The notes: generated by a model not told the origin, from the sequence alone. DNA of 7,214 bases from CAZXDS01 sp964639525 (GCA_964639525.1 CAZXDS010000170.1:1-7214), one strand, 5' to 3'; shown: positions 1 through 7,030, counted from the first letter of the stretch. Numbers and translations: made by a program.

Positions 1-58
1 CCTCTTTTTCTTTGGTGGATTAAATCTTTACCCACAACAATTAGGGTAGAACCATGTT

Positions 59-247
59 ATGATAGTAAAATACATTACGGATAATCTCACACAACTAAAC
101 TTTACACGCCAATTTGTAATAGAAAGTCTCAATAAAATACAATACTTGGAATATCAGTATGAAGAAAAAACCATAAATGTCGTTCCAAGGAACCTGCTTC
201 CACATCAAAAACAAATAATTGATAAGCTGGAGATAAAACTGAGCTAA
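59..247 (+). pseudogene. Small ORF, possible C-terminal remnant of an IS1634-type transposase
   Basis: This 62-codon ORF ends at TAA 245-247 and has no Shine-Dalgarno site before its ATG. Its second half, from about residue 21, reads as a short helix with the pattern ESLNKIQYLE, then charged residues, then LLPHQKQIIDKLEIK. That resembles my recollection of the extreme C-terminus of IS1634/IS4-type transposases, where a 'lKkIk' helix precedes a 'LtkkQKeIlekLgI' tail. The same frame is open upstream to the window edge except for a TAG at 47-49, so it could be the end of a longer transposase interrupted by a stop. No DDE catalytic residues are in view. It could instead be an unrelated small protein or a chance ORF. 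The family assignment is tentative because only the weakly conserved tail is visible. Confidence 0.33.
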
Positions 248-294
248 GAAAAATAATGAGGCTAAATGCTCTCATCCCCAATGTTCATAAGCGA

Positions 295-315
295 AACGAG
301 CAATTAACGCTCGCT
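295..315 (-). terminator. Hairpin just past the stop of the minus-strand remnant
   Basis: Read on the minus strand, AGCGAGC (315-309) and GCTCGTT (301-295) form a stem with a 7-nt loop: 5 Watson-Crick pairs, one G-U and one A-U. It overlaps the last bases of the TAG stop of the remnant at 314-316, and its second arm runs into a short T stretch. The G-U pair becomes an A-C mismatch on the plus strand, so it folds better in the minus direction. The T tail is only three bases, so termination would be weak. Confidence 0.3.
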
Positions 316-595
316 ATTCTTTAGGAACTTCCGTTACAACTTGTACTACTGTGATATCTTTGTCCTCAGTATTACGCTTAAAATCACTTCCTCTTTTCTT
401 CCCACGCTTATAGACTTTTGTACTTGTGCAATGAGGACAAGGTTTGCTTTTTCTTTTTAAGGATAATGCCTCTGAGTTATCTTGTAATATCTTCCCGTGT
501 AATTCACGTTCTTGTAATAAAGTATCCGATAATTCACTCTGTGATGAACTTCATAATTCAGAAAACAATGCTTTTATTTCTTCGGTCCGCTTCAT
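314..595 (-). pseudogene. Degenerate zinc-ribbon transposase-like fragment with in-frame TGA
   Basis: Reading on the minus strand from ATG at 595-593 gives MKRTEEIKALFSEL, then an in-frame TGA (553-551), then about 78 further sense codons to a TAG at 316-314. The second part is helical and charged, then contains KPCPHCTSTKVYKRGKKRG. A CPxC-x-STKVYKxGK segment is what the N-terminal zinc ribbon of many IS1/IS1595-like transposases looks like (first CxxC pair, then K-x-G-K). The expected second cysteine pair (YxCxxCGK) is absent: the frame reads GSDFKRNTEDKD instead and soon ends. There is no catalytic domain. I read this as a decayed transposase start. The family name is a judgement from the motif alone, and a small zinc-binding protein with a sequencing error cannot be excluded. 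Plus-strand ORFs over the same bases look like shadows. Confidence 0.35.
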
Positions 596-855
596 TTGTA
601 ACTCATATTTCGTTATGTATACTACAAATATATTGTGACTTTCTTAGAACTTAGCCAAGTAATGTTAAGAAAAAAAAGGACAAAAAAAATTAGACTTGGA
701 ACTAATCCAAAAAATTAAAATTATAAAAGGGAGCTAACAAAGTAATGAACTGATACTAAGGAACGATAAAACTCAATACCACAAAGGGCTTGACATATCT
801 GCTTTTGGTGAGGTGCTGTTGTTTTGACCCTATATCGCTGTCCGGAAATCTAAAA
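596..855. other. Non-coding AT-rich stretch, nothing recognised
   Basis: I looked at this stretch on both strands. No frame stays open for a plausible length, and there are A-runs at 666-690. A slightly more GC-balanced block lies at 780-850, containing TTGACA at 790-795, but there is no matching -10 element about 17 bp downstream. It could be an old insertion-sequence end or the leftover of a lost gene. I see no tRNA cloverleaf, no riboswitch that I recognise, and no tandem repeats. Confidence 0.4.
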
Positions 856-887
856 TTGTTCATTTTCATAAATTAAACGTATTTTTG
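856..887 (+). promoter_or_regulatory. Candidate Bacteroidota-type promoter for the kinase gene
   Basis: TTG at 856-858 is followed after 21 bp by TATTTTTG at 880-887, which matches the -33 (TTTG/TTG) and -7 (TAnnTTTG) consensus described for Bacteroidota housekeeping sigma factors. Transcription would begin near 893, giving a leader of about 25 nt before the ATG at 917. The match is to a short consensus in AT-rich DNA, so chance is possible, but the position is right. Confidence 0.42.
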
Positions 888-894
888 TAAATAC
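879..894. repeat. Perfect 6-bp inverted repeat over the -7 element
   Basis: GTATTT (879-884), a TTGT spacer (885-888), then AAATAC (889-894) form a perfect inverted repeat. It covers the whole candidate -7 element and the expected transcription start of the downstream kinase gene. A dyad there is where a repressor would bind to block RNA polymerase; the regulator is unknown. It is AT-rich, so a chance palindrome remains possible. Confidence 0.35.
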
Positions 895-916
895 AAAATT
901 GTAAAGTGGAGTTGAA

Positions 917-2255
917 ATGAGCAAAATAGAAAATGTTATCAAACGCAACGGCAGTATAGTTCCGTTTAATCCGGGTAGAGTTTCAAATGCGATTTACAGA
1001 GCCGCTGTTTCAGTCGGCGGAAGAGATAAAGCTACTGCGGAAAGTTTGGCAAAACAAGTTATTGAAAATTTGGAGAACGATTCATTTGAAAATAACACAC
1101 CTCACATTGAACAAATTCAAGATGTGGTAGAAAAAGTATTAATTGAAAACGGACACGCAAAAGTTGCAAAAGAATACATCACATACCGCCAGGAAGCAAA
1201 CAGGCGCAGACAATCGGATGCGAAATATTCAACAAAAGAAAGCGACAATATTCCGTGGGCAAAAATTTGGCATACTCTAAATTGGTCAATGAGCCGCGAC
1301 TTAAATACAATTAATGGACTAAATACAAAAATCCGCAATGGTGAATTTGAAGAAGTAGTACGACAATCAGAAAAAGCTTACGAAAACAACATTGATACAG
1401 CGGCAAAATTGATTTCGGCACGCAGTAAAAAGATTAAAATGGTAATGGTTTCAGGACCTTCTTCTTCCGGCAAAACTACTACAACAACTAAATTGGAAGA
1501 GCGATTAAAAAAGAAAGGATTTAAATTTAAACCTTTAAATGTTGACCATTATTTTTTCGATTTGGAAATGCACCCGAAAGATGAATTCGGCGATTATGAT
1601 TTTGAAACACCGCAAGCATTAGATCTTGAGCTTATTAACGAACATCTGCTTGCTTTAAGTGAAGGTAAAGAAATTAAAGTTCCACATTACGATTTTAAGC
1701 TCGGCAAAAGATATCTTGACAGAACGCCACTTCACTTGGAAAACAATGAAATACTCTTAATTGATAGTCTGCACGGACTTTATCCAAAGTTTAGCGAGGC
1801 TGTACATGAAGACATTAAATTTAAACTTTATCTCGAACCTCTACTTCAGATGAAGAATTATGACGGAAATTATATTCGCTGGGCTGATATTAGAATGATG
1901 AGAAGAATGCTTCGCGATTCTGTACAGCGGGCTTATAATCCTCAGCAAACTCTGGAACACTGGCATTATGTGCGTTCAAGTGAATTGCGAAATATAATTC
2001 CATATAATTCAACTGCCGATTATATTATTAACACCAGCATGCCTTATGAAATTGCATTATACAAACCAATGCTGTTTGATAATTTTAAGAAATGGGCAGA
2101 TGAATACAAAGGAAACGCTTTAAGAGAAGATGCTCATAAGCGAGCAGTCCGTACGGCAAGTTTCTTAAGCGAAGTAGTTGGTGTTGAAGATAATAGCGTG
2201 GTTCCAAAAGATTCTGTCTTAAGAGAATTTATTGGCGGAAGTATTTACAAATATT
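917..2255 (+). CDS. ATP-cone domain plus uridine-kinase-like P-loop protein
   Basis: Two domains are visible. Residues 3-95 are an ATP-cone, the nucleotide-sensing module of NrdR and ribonucleotide reductases (VIKRNGSIVPFNPGRVSNAI, then the KVAKEYITYRQE end). A helical linker follows, then a P-loop kinase of the uridine kinase/phosphoribulokinase family. Walker A is GPSSSGKT (180-187), the substrate aspartate region is NVDHYF (D210), and LLIDSLHGLYP (280-290) is the Walker-B-like strand, with DS where EG is usual. The arginine-rich lid is RRMLRDSVQR (329-338), then ETLxHW-like and ADYIINTSMPYE segments. The likely role is cytosolic phosphorylation of uridine or a related substrate, with the cone possibly sensing ATP/dATP; the substrate is not proven. 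GGAG (908-911) sits 5 nt before the ATG. The visible protein is 446 residues and ends REFIGGSIYKY, the usual C-terminus of these kinases. The next base (2255) is T, consistent with a stop codon whose last two bases fall in the gap. Any open frame through the Ns is an artefact. Confidence 0.85.
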
Positions 2256-2355
2256 NNNNNNNNNNNNNNNNNNNNNNNNNNNNNNNNNNNNNNNNNNNNN
2301 NNNNNNNNNNNNNNNNNNNNNNNNNNNNNNNNNNNNNNNNNNNNNNNNNNNNNNN
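2256..2355. other. Assembly gap of exactly 100 N
   Basis: The run is exactly 100 N, the placeholder length commonly used for scaffold gaps of unknown size. It lies between the visible end of the kinase and the start of bshC. It hides the kinase stop codon, the true intergenic distance, and any promoter, ribosome binding site or extra codons of bshC. Confidence 0.97.
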
Positions 2356-2358
2356 ATT

Positions 2359-3984
2359 ATGTATATAAATTATTCAGACATACCGGGTTACCAAAATTTG
2401 TTTTTGGACTATGTTTATGAGTTTGAAAATGTTGAAAAATTTTATTCAAAAAACTTTAGAGACACTTCCGCTTATACAGCACATTTTGAAAAACTAAAAG
2501 GCAGAGAACAGTCATTAAGAAACAATGTTGCCGGAATTATTGCAAAACAGCATAAAGGTGAAAAACTCTCCAGGCAGACTGAACTAAATATTAGACTGCT
2601 GAAAGAAAAAAATACAGTTGCGGTAATTACGGGGCAGCAAGTGGGAATTTTCGGCGGACCGCTTTACACGTTTTATAAAACCATAACAACAATCAAACTT
2701 GCACAGCAGCTTCAAGAAAGATTTGTTGACTATAATTTTATCCCTGTTTTTTGGCTCGAAACCGAAGACCACGACTTTGAAGAAATTGCTAGAGTTTTTG
2801 CCATTAGTCAAGGAAACAAAGTTGCTGAAATTTCTTATGATGATGGAAAACCTTTTGATGAAAATCGCGGCAGTACAGGCGATATTGTATTTAATAAAAA
2901 TATTCAAGAAACTGTAACTGATTTTTTGAATACTCTGCATGACACTGAGTATAAAAAAGAGATTACTACACTATTAGAAAACAATTATAAATCTGAAAAT
3001 TTTGTCAAGGATGCTTTTAAAAACTTACTGCGTTATTTTTTTGATGAAAACGGACTACTAATTTTTGATCCGCACGACACAGAAGTGAAACAACTTTTAA
3101 AACCAATATTTAAAAAAGAAATCTCTAATTTCAGAAGCCTCACAGCAAAAGCGGTTGAAGTAAGTGCCGAGTTAGAAGAAACATATCACGCTCAGGTAAA
3201 AGTTAAGCCAATAAACCTTTTTATGAACGACGAAACGGGACGCTATTTAATTGAACCTGTGGAAAACGAATACCGCTTGAGAACAAAACGCAAAAGGATA
3301 ACTCACGAAAATTTAATGGCACTATTAGAGACTTCGCCTGATAAATTTAGTCCGAATGTTTTGCTTCGTCCTATTTGCCAGGATTACTTATTTCCAACAG
3401 GGTTTTATGTGGGCGGACCAAGTGAGATTAGTTACTACGCACAAGTTGATCCGCTATATAATTTTTTTGATGTGGAATCGCCCTTCATTTTTCCAAGAGC
3501 TTCCGTTACTCTGCTCGAAAAAAATGTTGAAAATACATTAGAAAAATTGAATGTAAATATTAGTGATTTATTTATTGAAGAACGTTTGCTCAAACACAAT
3601 ATTGTAAAAAATAAATCGGAATTTGAAATTGGGAAATTGTTTGAGAATAGTGAAACCGAAGTTCAGTTAATATTTGACAGAATTAAAGAACAACTTTTCG
3701 GGATTGATAAAACACTTACAGATGTTGCCTCAAAAACAGAACAGCGTGTAATGCAGGCATTTGATAATCTTAAATTGAAAGCTGAAAAAGCTGATGAAAG
3801 ACAGCACGATACTATAATTAAACAAATTGACAAAGTACGTAATATTCTCTATCCGAATAATACATTGCAGGAACGCATAATTAATTTCAGTTACTTTTCA
3901 AACAAATATGGATTAGATATTATCAAATGGTTGTTCAACCAAATAATAATAAACAAATTTGAACATCAAATTATTAATATTTAA
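2359..3984 (+). CDS. bshC: Putative cysteine ligase BshC, bacillithiol biosynthesis
   Basis: BshC carries out the last step of bacillithiol synthesis, joining cysteine to glucosaminyl-malate in the cytosol to give the low-molecular-weight thiol that replaces glutathione in these bacteria. The protein is 541 residues, the normal size for the family. Landmarks in order: the N-terminal DIPGYQNLFLDYVYEFENV (7-25); the core TGQQVGIFGGPLYTFYKTIT (91-110) and VFWLETEDHDFEEI (130-143), the Rossmann-like nucleotide-binding part; SPNVLLRPICQDYLFPT (331-347) with VGGPSEISYYAQ (351-362); a long helical, probably coiled-coil stretch (about 385-490); and the C-terminal LQERIINFSYFSNKYG with FEHQII. The ATG lies 4 bp after the N gap, so a ribosome binding site cannot be seen and a few extra N-terminal residues are possible, though the start fits the family. 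It is co-directional with the kinase and may share its transcript. No bshA or bshB is in view. Confidence 0.93.
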   Translation: MYINYSDIPGYQNLFLDYVYEFENVEKFYSKNFRDTSAYTAHFEKLKGREQSLRNNVAGIIAKQHKGEKLSRQTELNIRLLKEKNTVAVITGQQVGIFGGPLYTFYKTITTIKLAQQLQERFVDYNFIPVFWLETEDHDFEEIARVFAISQGNKVAEISYDDGKPFDENRGSTGDIVFNKNIQETVTDFLNTLHDTEYKKEITTLLENNYKSENFVKDAFKNLLRYFFDENGLLIFDPHDTEVKQLLKPIFKKEISNFRSLTAKAVEVSAELEETYHAQVKVKPINLFMNDETGRYLIEPVENEYRLRTKRKRITHENLMALLETSPDKFSPNVLLRPICQDYLFPTGFYVGGPSEISYYAQVDPLYNFFDVESPFIFPRASVTLLEKNVENTLEKLNVNISDLFIEERLLKHNIVKNKSEFEIGKLFENSETEVQLIFDRIKEQLFGIDKTLTDVASKTEQRVMQAFDNLKLKAEKADERQHDTIIKQIDKVRNILYPNNTLQERIINFSYFSNKYGLDIIKWLFNQIIINKFEHQIINI

Positions 3985-4076
3985 TTTTTCCCAATAATTT
4001 TTGATATTCAAAACTCCTTTAATAAAGTTGTTAAAATTTTTTACTGCCCAACAAACCTAAATAAATTTTTCAGTTA

Positions 4077-4108
4077 TTTGCATACCTTTTGAAATGTTAA
4101 TAATTTTC
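4077..4108 (+). promoter_or_regulatory. Candidate promoter for the acyltransferase gene
   Basis: TTTG (4077-4080) is followed after 20 bp by TAATTTTC (4101-4108), one base off the TAnnTTTG element. The expected start would be near 4114, about 26 nt before the ATG at 4140. It lies in the 155-bp AT-rich space after bshC, in which I see no convincing hairpin terminator. Acyltransferase expression from the upstream transcript is therefore also possible. Confidence 0.3.
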
Positions 4109-4139
4109 AATTTTATTAAAATCAAATAGATAACTTATA

Positions 4140-4766
4140 ATGATTAGTCATAAATTAACACACCTTGGACCACACACCGGTTTAATAAAATACTGGATAG
4201 CGTATTTTATATTAAAAATAATTGGTTGGGATATTGCGGGCGAAGTTCCACGAACCAATAAGTTTGTTTTCATTGGTGCGCCTCATTCAACAAATTGGGA
4301 TTTATTTTTTATGCTTATGGCATTTTATATTTTCAGAATAAAAATGTCGTGGATGGGAAAACAATCACTTTTCAAGCCTCCAATTGGAATTATTACAAAA
4401 GCAATAGGCGGAATTCCAATAAATAGAGACAAAAGACAAGGTGTTGTTGAGCAATTTGCAGAATTGTACAATAATTCCGAGAAATTAGTGATTGGGTTGA
4501 GTCCGGAAGGAACTCGTTCGCACAAGGATTACTGGCGTTCCGGATTTTATTGGATAGCCCACAAAGCACAAATTCCAATTGTATGCGGCTACGTGGATTA
4601 CAAACATAAAAAAGCCGTAATGGGTATGGCAATAGTTCCTACCGGAAATGTAAAAGAAGATATGGATAAAATTCGTGATTTTTATAAAAAAGCAAATCTC
4701 GGATATTTAAAGTCCGATCATAAAATTAGACTAAGGGAAGAAGATTCAACTGCAAATAATGATTAA
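4140..4766 (+). CDS. PlsC-like 1-acylglycerol-3-phosphate acyltransferase family protein
   Basis: Members of this family transfer an acyl chain from acyl-ACP or acyl-CoA to lysophosphatidic acid or a similar acceptor at the inner face of the cytoplasmic membrane. All four family motifs are visible in the 208 residues: HSTNWD (H49 and D54, the HX4D catalytic pair), GGIPINR (90-96), SPEGTRS (121-127), and IPIVCGYVDY (145-154). Hydrophobic segments at about 14-30 and 55-67 could hold it to the membrane; there is no signal peptide. The sequence MGKQSLF...GGIPINRDKRQGVVEQ matches a subgroup of small stand-alone acyltransferases whose exact acceptor is often untested, so plsC itself is not assigned. 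There is no clear Shine-Dalgarno site before the ATG (AACTTATA). The gene lies 155 bp after bshC on the same strand and converges on the thioredoxin-like gene. Confidence 0.88.
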   Translation: MISHKLTHLGPHTGLIKYWIAYFILKIIGWDIAGEVPRTNKFVFIGAPHSTNWDLFFMLMAFYIFRIKMSWMGKQSLFKPPIGIITKAIGGIPINRDKRQGVVEQFAELYNNSEKLVIGLSPEGTRSHKDYWRSGFYWIAHKAQIPIVCGYVDYKHKKAVMGMAIVPTGNVKEDMDKIRDFYKKANLGYLKSDHKIRLREEDSTANND

Positions 4767-4772
4767 CCCAAT

Positions 4773-4799
4773 ATATTTTATTTTGTATTTATAAAATAT
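4773..4799. terminator. AT-only hairpin between convergent genes
   Basis: ATATTTTAT (4773-4781) and ATAAAATAT (4791-4799) form a perfect 9-bp stem with a 9-nt loop, 6 bp after the acyltransferase stop. It reads the same on both strands. With no GC pairs and no clean T tail it would be a weak intrinsic terminator, but its position suits one. Confidence 0.3.
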
Positions 4800-4851
4800 T
4801 TCTTGGTTTAAAATTCACAGATATATTAAACTCGAACTAAAAGTTTATAAG

Positions 4852-4883
4852 AAAGAGTGGCAATAAAAATCGTCATTCTTTTT
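4852..4883 (+). terminator. Second hairpin with T tail, overlapping the 3' end of the thioredoxin-like gene
   Basis: AAAGAGTG (4852-4859) pairs with CATTCTTT (4874-4881) through 8 pairs including one G-U, with a 14-nt loop. It continues into a short T run on the plus strand. It includes the stop codon of the minus-strand thioredoxin-like gene, so it could end plus-strand transcription from the acyltransferase. The large loop lowers confidence. Confidence 0.25.
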
Positions 4884-5325
4884 CAGGCTCTCTGGCATTA
4901 ATCACTTCGCGCAAAAGTTCTATAAACTTTTCCGGTTCAAAATAACCGGCAACTTTTCCGATAAACACCGAATCGTTTTTAAAAAATCCTGTTGTGGGAT
5001 AACCTGTAACCTGAATCGCTTGTGAAAATTCTCCGTAAGAAATAGTCTTTCCGGTAAACTTTACGGTTCCTTGTTCTTCCGGATTAAGTTTTGCAACTAC
5101 AAAATTATCATTTAATAATTTTTTAACAGATTCATTTTCATAAGTAGCCGCATCCATTTTTTTACACCAACCGCACCAATCGGCATAAAAATCTACAAGT
5201 AAAATTTTATGCTCTGCTTTAGCTTTCGATAAACCTTCATCAAAGGAATACCATTTAAGTGGTTCATCTGCAAATGTTTGTGTTGATAATAAAAGAGTAA
5301 CAAACAAAATCAAAATATTCTTCAA
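4873..5325 (-). CDS. Exported thioredoxin-like protein with CGWC active site
   Basis: This is a small secreted thiol-disulfide protein of the thioredoxin_7/DsbD-C-terminal type. Counting from TTG 5325-5323 it has 150 residues. Residues 1-19 form a signal peptide (MKNILILFVTLLLSTQTFA, cleavage after TFA, no lipobox cysteine). The active site is WCGWC (C51 and C54) after KILLVDFYAD, and TGYPT carries the cis-proline P110. It probably reduces or exchanges disulfides in the periplasm; the partner is unknown. Start choice: the frame has no ATG. A TAA lies immediately before TTG 5337-5335, so only non-ATG starts are possible. GGAG at 5335-5332 is 6 nt before TTG 5325, giving a classical signal peptide, whereas the 5337 start has no ribosome binding site and would add four residues. 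The gene is downstream of the histidine kinase on the same strand, 103 bp apart. Confidence 0.85.
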   Translation of the reverse strand: MKNILILFVTLLLSTQTFADEPLKWYSFDEGLSKAKAEHKILLVDFYADWCGWCKKMDAATYENESVKKLLNDNFVVAKLNPEEQGTVKFTGKTISYGEFSQAIQVTGYPTTGFFKNDSVFIGKVAGYFEPEKFIELLREVINAREPEKE

Positions 5326-5331
5326 AACTTT

Positions 5332-5335
5332 CTCC
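5332..5335 (-). promoter_or_regulatory. Ribosome binding site deciding a TTG start
   Basis: GGAG on the minus strand lies 6 nt upstream of TTG 5325-5323. The kinase gene at 917 uses the same GGAG with 5-nt spacing. It overlaps the alternative TTG at 5337-5335, which argues against that codon as the start. Confidence 0.55.
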
Positions 5336-5428
5336 AATTAAAATATTAACGCCACAAATATTGTTAAATATATGTTTGATTAAAAATAATATTTATCAAA
5401 AAAGAATCAATTGTCGGTTAAGCTACAT

Positions 5429-7015
5429 TTAGGATTTATCAAATGAAACCGTGAATACAGAACCAAGTCCCTTTCTGCTTGAAACAGAAATTTTGGCATT
5501 ATTATATTCACAAAAATGTTTTACAATTGCCAAACCTAAACCGTTACCGTCAAATTTACGAGTATAGCCTACTTCTTCTTGTGTAAAAGGCTCAAAAATT
5601 GAAGGCAAATATTCATTTGAAATCCCAATTCCCGTATCTTCAACTTCAATAAATAACTTTTCAAGTTCATCAAATATTCTAACTTTGATTTTCCCTTCTA
5701 CCGTATAGTTAATAGAATTATCAATTAAGTTATTAAAAATTTGCGTTACCGAATATTCATCCGCAAGTATTTTCACATCATCACTTCGACATTCAAACTC
5801 AAGCAGCAATTTTTTTTCAAAAACAACGGCGGAATGAGATTTTATAACTCTGGATAACAGTTCTTTCATATTCAGTTCACGTTTGTTCAAGTCATAATCG
5901 CCCGTTTGTATTTGAGCCATATTCAGCAGTAAATCCATTGTTCTTATCAACCTCATGCCGCCATTTTTAATACTGTCGAAACTTAATTTCAAATCCTCAT
6001 CAACCGTTTCGTAAAGTTCACTTCTAAGTATAGATGTAAAATTTAGGATTGAATTAATCGGGGTTCTAATTTCATGAGACATTTGAGCCAAAAAATTAGA
6101 TTTTAATTCATCCGCTTTTACTGCCTTTTCTTTTGCTTCTATTAATTTTTCTTCAACTTTCTTTCGCTGAGTTATATCTCTAAAAATCACTACAAATCCA
6201 TCAGAATTTTCAGAGACTATCCGAATCTCAATGAAATATGTTCCTTTGGAGTTTTCGATTTTAAATTCAGAAATTTTAACATTCTTAGTCTGTAACGATT
6301 TCTCAATATCGAATATTAGAGTGTGAACAAATTTGGTAGGAATGACACTAAAAATCGGTATGCCAATTAGTTTTTCATTCAATACAATTGGGAAACCACC
6401 TTTCGGTGCCTGCACATCCTGAATTACTCCGTTACGAGTGCATCTCACAACCGGATCGGGAATGGCAAGCAATAAGGCTCTATTTCTTTGATTGCTCTGC
6501 CCTAATCTCCTTTCGACTTCTTTTAATTTTGAAATATCACGCGACACAACGGCAATGTTTTCTACAGTTTGATTGATATTAAATATTGGATAAAATACAA
6601 CATCGCTCCATACTCCGAGTTTTTCATCTTCAAAACGCCAAGGCTGCATTGTATCGAATACTCTTTTAATGTAACTACAAATTTTTGCTGAAGTTGTTGG
6701 TGAAAACAAATGTTCAAGCGGAGTACCAATTATATTTTCAATAAAAGTTACAAACCTTCGGGCAGTAGTTTCATTCACGTCTATAATTGTACAATTCTTA
6801 TCAACAAGCATAACAGCATCTGTTGGAATATTAAGCAATGCACGCGAAAGAACTTTTTGCTGAAGTAGTGTCCCGGAATCTTTTTTGCGACTTATAATTT
6901 TTTCCAATTCATAATTACGAAGTCGTAATTTTTCAATTTCGTTCTGCAGTTTAATCTTTTCACTATTATCCATTAGATTACAGCTCTGATAATTAAATAT
7001 ATTTTCTTTTATCAT
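5429..7015 (-). CDS. Soluble sensor histidine kinase with two PAS domains
   Basis: This is a two-component sensor kinase of 528 residues with no transmembrane segment, so it probably senses a cytosolic signal. Order: N-terminal coiled coil (about 16-45); PAS 1 (about 55-163, ending VVSRDISKLKEVERRL); PAS 2 (about 175-283, ending VIFRDITQRKKVEEKL); dimerisation/phosphoacceptor helix with MSHEIRTPIN (H314); then the ATPase with N box NNLIDNSINY (N433), DTGIGI (460-465), F box FEPF and GNGLGLAI (490-497). All catalytic motifs are intact. No receiver domain is attached and no response regulator is in the window, so it appears as an orphan here. No heme or flavin motif identifies the PAS ligand. 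Start: ATG 7015 has no clear Shine-Dalgarno site. A second ATG at 6973-6971 (Met15, MDNSEKIKLQ) would begin just before the coiled coil and is a fair alternative. The thioredoxin-like gene follows 103 bp downstream. Confidence 0.93.
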   Translation of the reverse strand: MIKENIFNYQSCNLMDNSEKIKLQNEIEKLRLRNYELEKIISRKKDSGTLLQQKVLSRALLNIPTDAVMLVDKNCTIIDVNETTARRFVTFIENIIGTPLEHLFSPTTSAKICSYIKRVFDTMQPWRFEDEKLGVWSDVVFYPIFNINQTVENIAVVSRDISKLKEVERRLGQSNQRNRALLLAIPDPVVRCTRNGVIQDVQAPKGGFPIVLNEKLIGIPIFSVIPTKFVHTLIFDIEKSLQTKNVKISEFKIENSKGTYFIEIRIVSENSDGFVVIFRDITQRKKVEEKLIEAKEKAVKADELKSNFLAQMSHEIRTPINSILNFTSILRSELYETVDEDLKLSFDSIKNGGMRLIRTMDLLLNMAQIQTGDYDLNKRELNMKELLSRVIKSHSAVVFEKKLLLEFECRSDDVKILADEYSVTQIFNNLIDNSINYTVEGKIKVRIFDELEKLFIEVEDTGIGISNEYLPSIFEPFTQEEVGYTRKFDGNGLGLAIVKHFCEYNNAKISVSSRKGLGSVFTVSFDKS

Positions 7016-7030
7016 TATCGGATTATTTCA

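Noticed and set aside
256..275. ATGAG...CTCAT hairpin after the possible transposase remnant
   Set aside because: The stem is only 5 bp, the loop is 10 nt, and there is no T run; it is probably chance.
551..553. In-frame TGA as a selenocysteine codon
   Set aside because: No SECIS-like hairpin was seen just downstream, and the surrounding protein has lost its second cysteine pair, so decay is the simpler reading.
418..654. Two overlapping plus-strand ORFs of 64-78 codons
   Set aside because: They overlap the minus-strand zinc-ribbon remnant, have no ribosome binding site, and show no domain pattern; they look like shadows.
790..820. TTGACA as a sigma70-type -35 element
   Set aside because: There is no -10-like hexamer about 17 bp downstream (GTGCTG there), and it is over 120 bp from the kinase start.
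5375..5400. Inverted repeat TTTGAT...ATCAAA between the histidine kinase and thioredoxin-like genes as a terminator
   Set aside because: The stem is AT-rich with a bulge and lacks a T tail on the minus strand; it is too weak to call.
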